Shown: positions 1 to 6,639 of the stretch, piece after piece
How the letters are laid out: every line of letters starts with the position of its first letter
Position numbering within the stretch: position 1 is the stretch's first letter
From: Bacillota bacterium
GTDB taxonomy: Bacteria > Bacillota > Clostridia > Christensenellales > Aristaeellaceae
Reading direction: 5' to 3'
NCBI GenBank assembly: GCA_023411175.1
Contig: JAEYPB010000022.1
Location: 1 to 13,430 of the forward strand
Length of the DNA: 13,430 bases
Made by a program: the position numbers and the translations under genes
The notes under the pieces: generated by a model
What the model saw: the letters and a program-made list of their open reading frames with translations, nothing else
What the model was told of the DNA's origin: nothing
Databases searched by the model: none

Positions 1-168
1 GTGTTTAATCCTCTTCTTCCCGCTTCATGCCCGCCAAGGCACTCCCCGGAAAGCGTTCTAACTCATCAGAATCTGACTGTTCTTTCTTCTCGCTCTCGCT
101 GTATCGTTTTCAAGAATCGCATCGCACCCTCGCCGTTTTCGTTTGCGCCGTTTTTCGGGTGCTTGACT
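1..168 (-). other. Apparently untranslated leader of an off-window transcript
   Basis: On the minus strand this stretch follows the promoter at 169-197 and holds only very short reading frames (18 and 7 codons) without good ribosome binding sites. A segment read leftward near 117-99 (TTCTTGAAAACGATACAG) resembles, from memory, the boxA-adjacent sequence in Firmicutes rRNA leaders and spacers. A stable-RNA operon just beyond the left edge is therefore possible, but this is inference. On the plus strand I see no credible gene here. Confidence 0.35.
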
Positions 169-197
169 ATATTATCACGCCATGCACCCGTTGTCAA
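169..197 (-). promoter_or_regulatory. Strong leftward promoter with extended -10
   Basis: Read on the minus strand, TTGACA (192-197) is followed after exactly 17 bases by TAATAT (169-174), with TG one base upstream of the -10 hexamer (extended -10). Transcription would start near 162 and run leftward off the window. The match is close to the housekeeping sigma-70/SigA consensus, so the transcribed unit is probably strongly expressed. The driven gene is outside the window. Confidence 0.7.
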
Positions 198-230
198 CAC
201 TTTTCTTTGTTAATTCCATATTTATCGCGA

Positions 231-259
231 TTGACATCCGGCCGGGTTTTTTCTATTAT
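231..259 (+). promoter_or_regulatory. Promoter of the RNA methyltransferase gene
   Basis: TTGACA at 231-236 and TATTAT at 254-259 are separated by 17 bases, a near-perfect SigA-type promoter. The start would fall near 266, giving a leader of about 25 bases that carries the ribosome binding site. It is divergent from the leftward promoter at 169-197, with their -35 boxes about 33 bases apart. Confidence 0.75.
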
Positions 260-290
260 ATAAGTACATTTGCGCGGGAGGCCCGAAACC

Positions 291-1013
291 ATGCCAAAGC
301 TTGAATCCTATCATAGAAACCTGCCCTATAGCTACGCGCTGGGCATCTACCCGGCCTCGGTCCTGATCGAGGCGCGGCCGGGGGCGGCCCGGCGGCTGCT
401 GGTAAACCCCTCGGGCCTTGAGAGCGAGGGCGTCGCCCGCCTGCGCGAGCGCTGCCGTGCCCTGGGCATCCGCGAGGAGGAGGCCGAGCGGGTGCTGCGC
501 CGTGAATCGAAAAAGGACAACTGCTTCGCGGGCATTGTATTTGATAAGTACGAAGCACCGCCCGCACCGGACAGGCCCCACGTGGTGCTGTGCCAGATCA
601 GCGACCAGGGCAACCTGGGCACGGCGCTTCGGGCCTGCCTCGCCTTCGGGCTCCGGGATGTGGCGGTGATCCGCCCGTGCGTCGACCATTTCGACCCACA
701 CGCGGTGCGCGCGTCGATGGGCGCTTTGTTTCATATGAACGTACACGCCTACGATACCTTTGGCGAATACCGCGCCGCGTACCCCGCCCACGCGCTGTAC
801 CCCTTCATGCTGGATGGCGCGACCAAACTGGACGAGGCGGCGAAAAACCGACCCGCGCGCTTCTCGCTGGTCTTCGGCAACGAGGCGGCGGGGCTTCCGA
901 AGTCCTTCGCCGCGATGGGCAGGCCCGTGTTCATCCCCCAGGGGCCGGAGGTGGATTCCTTGAATCTCTCGGTGGCCGTAGCGCTTGGAGCCTACGCCTT
1001 CACCCGGGACTGA
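291..1013 (+). CDS. SpoU/TrmH-family RNA 2'-O-ribose methyltransferase
   Basis: The 240-residue product has the three SPOUT-class motifs in order. Motif 1 is NLGTALR (residues 108-114), motif 2 is FGNEAAGLP (195-203), and motif 3 is SLNLSVAVALGAYAF (223-237). The RASMGALF segment (140-147), typical of SpoU enzymes, is also present. Such enzymes transfer methyl from S-adenosylmethionine to a ribose 2'-OH in tRNA or rRNA through a trefoil-knot fold. The N-terminal 90 residues look like a short substrate-recognition region. I chose ATG 291 because GGGAGG lies at 276-281, nine bases upstream; an in-frame TTG at 270 would lie upstream of that site. The gene appears monocistronic. The exact RNA target cannot be told from sequence. 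Confidence 0.88.
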   Translation: MPKLESYHRNLPYSYALGIYPASVLIEARPGAARRLLVNPSGLESEGVARLRERCRALGIREEEAERVLRRESKKDNCFAGIVFDKYEAPPAPDRPHVVLCQISDQGNLGTALRACLAFGLRDVAVIRPCVDHFDPHAVRASMGALFHMNVHAYDTFGEYRAAYPAHALYPFMLDGATKLDEAAKNRPARFSLVFGNEAAGLPKSFAAMGRPVFIPQGPEVDSLNLSVAVALGAYAFTRD

Positions 1014-1171
1014 CCGCGAGCCGTTCCGCGCGCGCCCATGCGGGCGGAAACGTTGATTGAGGGCGCCGGCTTCCATTGCGCGGTAAGGCGGCGGGCGCGC
1101 AGGCGGATGGATGGGAGACGCGGCACAGGCATCCCGCCCCCTGTCAATTGTTGCCAATTGAATAAAAAGTA

Positions 1172-1200
1172 TTGACTAATTTGTCTCGAATTGTTACAAT
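1172..1200 (+). promoter_or_regulatory. Promoter of the CAP-domain protein gene
   Basis: TTGACT (1172-1177), a 17-base spacer and TACAAT (1195-1200) form a strong SigA-type promoter. Twelve bases upstream of the -35 box lie two copies of CAATTG (1145-1150 and 1155-1160) separated by TTGC, a possible activator or repressor site. Confidence 0.7.
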
Positions 1201-1238
1201 CCCTTTGAAACTAGTTTCTATTCTGTTTCAAAAGGGAG
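1201..1238 (+). promoter_or_regulatory. Palindromic initial-transcribed region overlapping the RBS
   Basis: The perfect 12-base palindrome GAAACTAGTTTC (1207-1218) sits at the predicted transcription start and would suit a dimeric repressor. In addition, CCCTTTGAAAC (1201-1211) is complementary, with one bulged base, to GTTTCAAAAGGG (1225-1236), which overlaps the ribosome binding site AGGGAG (1233-1238). If transcription starts near 1207 only the inner half of that left arm is in the RNA, so a DNA operator is the more likely reading. Confidence 0.45.
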
Positions 1239-1248
1239 TGTTCCATTC

Positions 1249-2013
1249 ATGAAGCCCATTCTTCGATTGGCGGTATTGGTTTTCGCGCTGATGCTGGCCG
1301 CCGCCCCGGCGCTGGCCGCGTGCCCCAACACAGGCGACTATTCCTATAACTTCACCTTCAACGGAAACTGCTACAAGGTCACCTGCACCGACGGCAAGTG
1401 CGTCACCAGCCCCTGCAAGGGCGACAGCACCTGCACCAACGACTCCTGCCCCAACGCGGTGAAGCCTGTTGCCACCAAGAAGCCCGCCGCCACCAAGGCG
1501 CCCTCGACCTGCCCCAGCGTGACGGCGAAGCCCGTCGCCACGGAGAAGCCTGTGGCCACCAAGGCGCCCTCTGCGACGAAGAAGCCTTCGGCCACCAAGA
1601 AGCCCACCGCCACCAAGGCCCCCGAAGCCACCAAAGCCCCGTCCAGCGGCACTTCGCTGAGCGCGATGGCCTCTGACGTCGTCAGCCAGACCAACGCCGA
1701 GCGCGCCAAGCAGGGCCTCGGATCGCTGAAGGTTTCCAGCGAGCTGACCCGCGCGGCCTGCGTCCGCGCCCAGGAGATCGTTCAGAAGTTCAGCCACACC
1801 CGCCCGGACGGCAGCGCCTGGTCCTCCGTGTCCTCCTCCGCCCGCGGCGAGAACATCGCCATGGGGCAACAGAGCGCCGACAAGGTCATGGCCGCCTGGA
1901 TGAGCTCCTCCGGCCACCGCGCCAACATCCTGCGCTCCTCGTTTGGCTCCATAGGCGTGTGCGCCTACAAGGTGGGCAACACCATGTACTGGGTGCAGCT
2001 GTTCGGCGGCTGA
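1249..2013 (+). CDS. Exported CAP/SCP-domain (YkwD-like) protein with Cys-rich N-terminus
   Basis: The 254-residue protein begins with a clear signal peptide (residues 1-24: basic start, long Leu/Ala/Val core, APALAAC). LAAC at 22-25 also fits a lipobox, so either secretion (cut after ALA) or lipid anchoring at Cys25 is possible. Residues 25-88 hold eight cysteines, and residues 72-132 are a repetitive K/P/A/T linker. Residues 137-254 form a CAP domain with the usual cavity residues: Glu176, His183 (FSHTRPDG), Glu201 (GENIA) and His223 (SGHRANIL). CAP proteins of bacteria are extracellular; their biochemical role is mostly unknown. The domain has two further cysteines (171, 238). ATG 1249 is preceded by AGGGAG ten bases upstream. 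The gene stands alone between its own promoter and terminator. Confidence 0.9.
   Translation: MKPILRLAVLVFALMLAAAPALAACPNTGDYSYNFTFNGNCYKVTCTDGKCVTSPCKGDSTCTNDSCPNAVKPVATKKPAATKAPSTCPSVTAKPVATEKPVATKAPSATKKPSATKKPTATKAPEATKAPSSGTSLSAMASDVVSQTNAERAKQGLGSLKVSSELTRAACVRAQEIVQKFSHTRPDGSAWSSVSSSARGENIAMGQQSADKVMAAWMSSSGHRANILRSSFGSIGVCAYKVGNTMYWVQLFGG
1462..1644 (+). repeat. Coding K/P/A/T repeat (cell-wall-type linker)
   Basis: This part of the CAP gene encodes repeated units of the form ATKKP, ATKAP and ATEKP (residues 72-132), with GCCACCAAG-like codon blocks recurring. Such low-complexity Pro/Lys/Thr stretches commonly act as extended linkers through the cell wall. The repetition at DNA level makes the length of this segment prone to change. 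Confidence 0.8.
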
Positions 2014-2064
2014 TCGAAAGCCACCCCGTGAGACATCCGGTTTGACCCCGTAAGGGCATGAGAT

Positions 2065-2100
2065 GAGCCGCCGCGCCGGGCAAGGCGCGGCGGCTCTTTT
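2065..2100 (+). terminator. Intrinsic terminator after the CAP gene
   Basis: A perfect 13-base stem, GAGCCGCCGCGCC (2065-2077) with GGCGCGGCGGCTC (2084-2096), a six-base loop and a following TTTT form a strong rightward terminator. Read leftward the stem is not followed by a T run, so it should mainly terminate the CAP transcript. The convergent AraC-type gene ends about 50 bases further on. Confidence 0.88.
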
Positions 2101-2148
2101 GCGTAGTTTCTACATTATAATGAAAAACGTATTTCGATGGCCCGAGCC

Positions 2149-3048
2149 TCAGCCCTTGTACTCGCGGACCGGGCGGCCTTCGATGTACCCGCGGCTGCCG
2201 CGGGGTTCCAGCTGGAACCGGGGGCCGTCCTCGGGCGCCCATTCCCAGCCGAAGCGGGTGGGGTCGAACCGCTCGACAGCCGACCAGACGGCCATGATCG
2301 CCTCTTCGAAGTTCTCGTCTTCAAAGGGCTCGCCCTGGAACACCAGGTATTTCGCGGGCGGCAGATCCACGAGGTCGAAGCCCTCCGGCACCGGGCCGGC
2401 ATAGTCGGCGGGCACTTCGACGCCCTGACAGTATTCGGAGGTGTTCTCGGGCCGCATCGCCTCCGGCATCCACATACCGATGGACTCGTACAGCGCGCCC
2501 TTGACGCTCTCCAGAACCCCCCACACCTCGCAGCCGACCTCCTCACAGTACTCGAAGTACTCGGTGGCCTTGACACCCCGCTTCACGATCGCCCTGCGGG
2601 CGGGCCGTTCGATCACCTGCGTAAACACGACGCTTGCAGACATTTTCTTTTCTCCCCCTTCCAGGTACTTGAAGTAGCTTCGGACGGAGTAGTAGGTGAA
2701 AAGCTGGATGGGCGGCGCCTCCCGGCGGTACCTTTCCGGAGGCAGCCCGAACCGGCGCGAAAAGGCTTTGGTAAACCCCTCGTGAGAGCCGAAGGCCGCG
2801 TCCAGCGCCACATCAAGTACGCTCCTTTGGGTATCCCGGAGCGCCTTTGCCGCCTCGGAAAGGCGGACATCCCGGATGTAGGCGAAGGGCGTCTTGCCCG
2901 TCAGCAGCGAGAACGCGCGCAGCGCCTGCCAGGGCGAATAGGCCGCGGCCCTGGCCAGGTCGTTCAGCGTGATCTCTTCCCGGTAGTGCTTGAGGATGTG
3001 GTCCTGCATCCGCTGCACCGCGTCGATTCTGTCCCAATCCGCGTTCAC
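2149..3048 (-). CDS. AraC-type regulator fused to a GyrI-like effector-binding domain
   Basis: The product is about 299 residues. Residues 25-109 form the double helix-turn-helix DNA-binding domain of the AraC/XylS family (ITLNDLARAAAYSPWQALRAF, then VLDVALDAAFGSHEGFTKAFSRRFG). Residues 137-299 match the GyrI-like/BacT effector-binding fold (IERPARRAIVKRG..., WGVLESVK, ending GWEWAPEDGPRFQLEPRG). Proteins with this layout, HTH first and ligand domain second, sense small, often lipophilic or cationic, compounds and commonly control efflux or stress genes. GTG 3048 is preferred because GAGGGTGG ends seven bases upstream; the in-frame GTG at 3057 would overlap that site. It lies 131 bases downstream of the caspase-like gene on the same strand, separated by a hairpin. 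The target genes are unknown. Confidence 0.85.
   Translation of the reverse strand: MNADWDRIDAVQRMQDHILKHYREEITLNDLARAAAYSPWQALRAFSLLTGKTPFAYIRDVRLSEAAKALRDTQRSVLDVALDAAFGSHEGFTKAFSRRFGLPPERYRREAPPIQLFTYYSVRSYFKYLEGGEKKMSASVVFTQVIERPARRAIVKRGVKATEYFEYCEEVGCEVWGVLESVKGALYESIGMWMPEAMRPENTSEYCQGVEVPADYAGPVPEGFDLVDLPPAKYLVFQGEPFEDENFEEAIMAVWSAVERFDPTRFGWEWAPEDGPRFQLEPRGSRGYIEGRPVREYKG
2641..2660 (-). promoter_or_regulatory. Internal ribosome binding site and ATG inside the AraC/GyrI gene
   Basis: On the minus strand GGGGGAG (2652-2658) lies eight bases before an in-frame ATG (2641-2643), exactly at the junction between the DNA-binding and effector domains. Translation from here would give a separate GyrI-like domain of 164 residues, starting MSASVVFTQ. 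The spacing is as good as at real gene starts in this window. Confidence 0.45.
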
Positions 3049-3142
3049 GTTTACCACCCTCGCTCAGTGTACCACGCCGGGGGCGCCGCCGTCTTGACCT
3101 GGATTGCGCAGTTAGACCAACCGGAAAATCCGGTTGACGCCA

Positions 3143-3168
3143 AGGGGAGCGGCAAATGCCGCTCCCCT
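3143..3168 (-). terminator. Hairpin after the caspase-like gene
   Basis: AGGGGAGCGGC (3143-3153) and GCCGCTCCCCT (3158-3168) form a perfect 11-base stem with a four-base loop, beginning 11 bases past the stop codon. Read leftward it is followed only by TTGG rather than a full T run. A second small perfect hairpin, AACCGG/CCGGTT (3119-3135), follows. Termination may therefore be partial, allowing some readthrough into the AraC-type gene. Confidence 0.6.
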
Positions 3169-3179
3169 CTTGAACATTT

Positions 3180-5213
3180 TCAGGTGATCGGTTCCCACCA
3201 GGCGTCCGCGCCCAGAAGGTTCAGGTCCTTCAGCTGCGGGTAGTCCGCGATCCGCATCTTGAATGGCCCCAAGAAATACTTTCCCGGCCTGACCGTCCTG
3301 ACGGCGCTGACTTCGTACTGGCCGGTCAGGATGGTCTTGTCGGCAAGCCGGATGACCACGCGGCCCGGGTTGGGCGCGGGCACCTTCTGGGTATAGCGGG
3401 TGCGGTTGTAGAAGAACATCTCGACCACGAGCGTTTCGCCGCTGTAGTAGATCCTGCGGGCACTGGAGGTGAGCTTGCCCGAGGCCCCCTTGGGCCTGGT
3501 GCGGGGGGTGGCCTGATTCTTTGCCACGGTCACCACGCAATAGGCCTTTTTCCCGTTCGAGGTGGCGGCGGTGATGACCGCCTTTCCATAGAGGTTATTG
3601 CTGTTGGCGGTGACCACGCCGTTCTCCACGGTGGCGATGGCGGGCCTCGAACTCGTCCATGTAACGGACTTGTCCTCCGCGATAAGGGGCAGCACGGTCT
3701 CCTGCAAGGTGAAGCTCTGCCCCGGAATCACCGTCTTTTTCTTGCTGCTGAGCGTCACCGACGTGGGCTTCGCGGGGATGGCGGTCACCACGCACTGTGC
3801 GACCACGCCGCTGGTGGCGGTTGCGGTGATGGTGGCGGTGCCCTCCTTCGCCACGGCCAGGATCCTTCCGGTGGACGAGACCTTCGCCACGGCCTCGTTG
3901 TCGGAGGTCCACTTGAGCTGCTTGTACCGAGCGGAGGACGGGCTGACCTTGGCCGGCATGGTGTAGCCCTTGTTCTGCTGGAGGCTGATGGCGGTATACT
4001 TGAGCTGAATCTTCGACACAACGTACTGCTTGGGCAGCACCTTCACATAGCAGACCGTGAAGTCGCCGCCGGACTGCGCCATGATCGTGGCGAAGGTACT
4101 ATAGGTATATTTCGTGCCGGCGGTCACGAGGCCGGTTTCGGACACGGTGGCGACGGAGGATTTCGACGTCGACCAGCTGGCGCTTTCAAACCCGCTGTTC
4201 AGCTGAAGCGTCTGACGGGGCGCGAGCACCGCCCTTGAAAGGCTCATGGTCTTGACGTCGGTCTTGGCGGCCGGTTCCGTGACCGGGGGCGTCGCGCCGG
4301 AACCCGAGCGGGTGAGAAGGGTCTGCGCGCTGCCCACCGGGTAAACCTGCATGTTCTGGGACTTGCCGTAGGGCGAGAGCATCGCCTTGACGGCGTCACG
4401 CGCAAAGGCGTAGGCCTCCGCGATGGTGACGGTGCCGTCGCCGTTCGCGTCTCCCTCGAGGTCCTGCAAAACCGAGCCGCCCGCGGCGGTGCCGCTGTGG
4501 GCCCAGCCCATGGCCTCGCACAGCGCCGAAGTCGTCAGGCCGTAGGAGGCGCTCCCGGCGGTGATCGCCCAGGATTCCTCGCTCTTGGACGACGAGGCGA
4601 TTACGTGGAACTTTGTCCCGGAGGTAATGGCCTTGGCGGCGACGCCGGAGGACGCGCCGGAGAACGCGGCGATCGCGTTGTCGGCAAAATCGGAGGCGGA
4701 AGCGCTTTTGTTGATCAGGCCGCCGGACTCGCAGGAATCCAGCAGGATGACGACCGTCCCGCGAACGTTGCCCAGCGCGCTCTGAAGAAGCGAAAAGCTG
4801 TACACCCTGTATGCGGCGGAGGTGGCGAGGTCCACGCCCACGAGGCCGGAGGCCTCGCCGTGGCCCGTGTAGTAGAACACGGTCACATCGTCGTCGTCCG
4901 CGCCCCAGGTGGCGACGGCATTGACCGCGGAGGCCATATCGCCGGCCTTCAGGTTGGATTTCACGACCACGTTGGAATAGCTGACCGCGCCGGACTGGAG
5001 CGCCTGGCGCATGGCGCTCAGGTCGTTGGCGCAGCTGGCGAGGTCGCTGGATTCATAGCCGGAGCGCTCGGCATAATCGCTGTTTCCGATCAACAGCGCC
5101 CGGTACTTCGTCACGCCGTCGGACGCGGCCAGGGCCGGAACCGCCAGCATCATCAGCGCCACCAGCGCCATCGCGGCCGAGCGCCAAAGCGCCACGCGTG
5201 TTTCACTTCTCAT
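3180..5213 (-). CDS. Exported caspase-like (peptidase C14) protein with Ig-like repeats
   Basis: The protein is 677 residues from ATG 5213, chosen because GGAGG (5220-5224) lies six bases upstream; an in-frame ATG at 5228 sits before that site. A signal peptide covers residues 1-30 (MALVALMMLAVPALAA). Residues about 37-290 form a caspase-like domain with the catalytic dyad His118 (FYYTGHGEAS) and Cys161 (ILLDSCESGG). It also contains a 12-residue EF-hand-type loop, DANGDGTVTIAE (255-266), usual for calcium binding. Three Ig-like Big2-type domains follow, about 320-395, 397-480 and 482-565 (patterns such as WTSSRPAIATVENGVVTA). A C-terminal beta-rich domain of about 100 residues closes the protein. 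No sortase motif or membrane anchor is visible, so it is probably secreted or bound to the wall non-covalently. Metacaspase-like enzymes usually cut after Arg or Lys; the substrate here is unknown. Confidence 0.85.
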   Translation of the reverse strand: MRSETRVALWRSAAMALVALMMLAVPALAASDGVTKYRALLIGNSDYAERSGYESSDLASCANDLSAMRQALQSGAVSYSNVVVKSNLKAGDMASAVNAVATWGADDDDVTVFYYTGHGEASGLVGVDLATSAAYRVYSFSLLQSALGNVRGTVVILLDSCESGGLINKSASASDFADNAIAAFSGASSGVAAKAITSGTKFHVIASSSKSEESWAITAGSASYGLTTSALCEAMGWAHSGTAAGGSVLQDLEGDANGDGTVTIAEAYAFARDAVKAMLSPYGKSQNMQVYPVGSAQTLLTRSGSGATPPVTEPAAKTDVKTMSLSRAVLAPRQTLQLNSGFESASWSTSKSSVATVSETGLVTAGTKYTYSTFATIMAQSGGDFTVCYVKVLPKQYVVSKIQLKYTAISLQQNKGYTMPAKVSPSSARYKQLKWTSDNEAVAKVSSTGRILAVAKEGTATITATATSGVVAQCVVTAIPAKPTSVTLSSKKKTVIPGQSFTLQETVLPLIAEDKSVTWTSSRPAIATVENGVVTANSNNLYGKAVITAATSNGKKAYCVVTVAKNQATPRTRPKGASGKLTSSARRIYYSGETLVVEMFFYNRTRYTQKVPAPNPGRVVIRLADKTILTGQYEVSAVRTVRPGKYFLGPFKMRIADYPQLKDLNLLGADAWWEPIT

Positions 5214-5261
5214 AGCGCGCCTCCACATTCAGTCCACAAAAAGTATAATATACGTATTCAA

Positions 5262-5290
5262 ATTGTAATATTTACCACCTGTTTTGTCAA
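5262..5290 (-). promoter_or_regulatory. Consensus promoter of the caspase-like gene
   Basis: On the minus strand TTGACA (5285-5290), a 17-base spacer and TACAAT (5262-5267) form a near-perfect SigA promoter, giving a leader of about 40 bases before ATG 5213. An additional AT-rich TATATTATACT stretch lies just downstream. The strength suggests constitutive, substantial expression of the secreted protein. Confidence 0.78.
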
Positions 5291-5330
5291 GATCGTTTGG
5301 GAAAATTCACATCCCCGCCGCACATCACGC

Positions 5331-5359
5331 TTTCCGCGTCGGAGCAAATGTGGTAAACT
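5331..5359 (+). promoter_or_regulatory. Possible weak promoter of the permease gene
   Basis: TTTCCG (5331-5336), 17 bases and TAAACT (5354-5359) give a weak SigA-like pattern (three and four of six consensus bases) about 33 bases upstream of ATG 5392. It is the best rightward candidate in the divergent intergenic region. Confidence 0.3.
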
Positions 5360-5391
5360 AAAGGGGATGTTCGTACCGGGGAGGCGTCGCC

Positions 5392-6639
5392 ATGCAAAAA
5401 ATTCCCAGCGAGACGCGCGCTCGCATGATCGCCAACATCATCACGGGCTGCTCCGTGGTGCTGTTCGCGGTGGTTTTGTACCGGATCAACGATATCCTCG
5501 GCGGCGTTTCGAAGCTGATGGGCCTGTTGTCGCCGCTGGTGGTCGGCGGCTTCATCGCGCTGATGATGCGCCCGGCAATCCGCTTCATTGAGCAGCTGTT
5601 TTCGAAAATCCCGCCCGGCGGCACGCCGTCCACCCGTCGGTTGAAGCTCTACAGGGCGCTGGCGCTGGTGATCGTATACACGCTCCTTTTCACGCTGGTG
5701 ATCGGCTTTTTCGTGATCGTGGTGCCCCAGTTCGTGATCTCCGCCCAGTCGCTGACCGGGACGGTCACCCGCTACGTGACCTCCCACCGCACGGACATCG
5801 AGTGGTTCCTCCGGGAGTTCAACATCACCGACATCACCGGGCAGAGCTCCCAGAACGTGCTGCTCCAGTGGGAGGACATCGTCCGCACGGCGATGGACTA
5901 TCTGGGCAAGGTCCTTCTTAGCATCATCAACATGAGCTACAGCCTCTGGGGCGTTTCGGTCAACCTGTTCATGGCGGTCATCATCTCGATCTACATGCTC
6001 TTTGGCCGGGAGCGCTTCCTCGCCCAGAGCAAGAAGCTGTGCTGCGCGTTTCTGTCGCCCGGGCAGCTGTGCACGGTCACCTTCTGGATCCACCGCACCC
6101 ATGTGATCTTCACCGGCTTCATCTCCGGCAAGGTGATCGAAACCGTGGTGGTGGGCATCGCCTGCTACATCGGCATGCTGGTATTTCGGATGGACTACGC
6201 GCTGCTCATCAGCGTCATCGTGGGCGTGACCAACGTCATCCCGTTCATCGGCGCGTTTCTGGGCGCGATCATCGGCATTGTGATCCTTCTGATGGTCAAC
6301 CCGGTCAGCGCGCTGTGGTTTGCGGTGTTCATCCTGATCTTGCAGCAGCTGGACGGCAACGTGTTCGGCCCGAGGATCCTCGGGGACTCGCTGGGCATTT
6401 CGTCCTTCTGGGTCATCATCGCGATCCTTCTGGGCGGCGGACTGTTCGGCGTGACCGGCATGATCCTGTTCATCCCCGTCTTCGCAGTTCTGTATGAAAT
6501 CGTCAGCGCCGTGGTGCGCAGCCGCCTCAAGAAGCGCGGCATGCCCCAGGAGACCGCCTACTACGACACCCCCGGACTGCCCAAAGGCGTATGTCCCGCG
6601 CCCGTTCCCGCGCGAGATGATAAGGAGGAAAAAGCATGA
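5392..6639 (+). CDS. AI-2E family (PerM/YtvI-like) membrane permease
   Basis: The 415-residue protein is an integral membrane protein with about eight hydrophobic segments (roughly 14-30, 42-60, 89-111, 186-204, 249-266, 268-300, 306-320, 338-372). Between the third and fourth lies a soluble region (about 115-180). Family signatures are NVIPFIGAFLGAI (281-293) and QQLDGNVFGPRILGDSLGISSFW (318-340), followed by a glycine-rich segment. Members of this superfamily have been linked to autoinducer-2 export or to Na+/H+ antiport, so the substrate is not predictable. ATG 5392 has GGGGAGG seven bases upstream. The stop overlaps the start of the next gene (ATGA), indicating translational coupling. A charged cytoplasmic tail (PARDDKEEKA) ends the protein. 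Confidence 0.9.
   Translation: MQKIPSETRARMIANIITGCSVVLFAVVLYRINDILGGVSKLMGLLSPLVVGGFIALMMRPAIRFIEQLFSKIPPGGTPSTRRLKLYRALALVIVYTLLFTLVIGFFVIVVPQFVISAQSLTGTVTRYVTSHRTDIEWFLREFNITDITGQSSQNVLLQWEDIVRTAMDYLGKVLLSIINMSYSLWGVSVNLFMAVIISIYMLFGRERFLAQSKKLCCAFLSPGQLCTVTFWIHRTHVIFTGFISGKVIETVVVGIACYIGMLVFRMDYALLISVIVGVTNVIPFIGAFLGAIIGIVILLMVNPVSALWFAVFILILQQLDGNVFGPRILGDSLGISSFWVIIAILLGGGLFGVTGMILFIPVFAVLYEIVSAVVRSRLKKRGMPQETAYYDTPGLPKGVCPAPVPARDDKEEKA

Noticed and set aside
1045..1075. Terminator after the RNA methyltransferase gene
   Set aside because: Only a five-base GC hairpin near 1033-1046 without a T run; no convincing intrinsic terminator between 1014 and 1140.
2113..2122. CATTATAATG as a promoter -10 between the convergent genes
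   Set aside because: It is a palindrome with no -35 partner at 16-18 bases on either strand and no gene in the right position.
3066..3071. Possible minus-strand -10 (TACACT with TG) for the AraC-type gene
   Set aside because: No -35 box at suitable spacing, and the start point would fall inside the ribosome binding site.
2137..3243. 368-codon plus-strand open frame opposite the AraC-type gene
   Set aside because: The minus-strand frame has clear AraC and GyrI-like domains, and the plus-strand product matches nothing recognisable.
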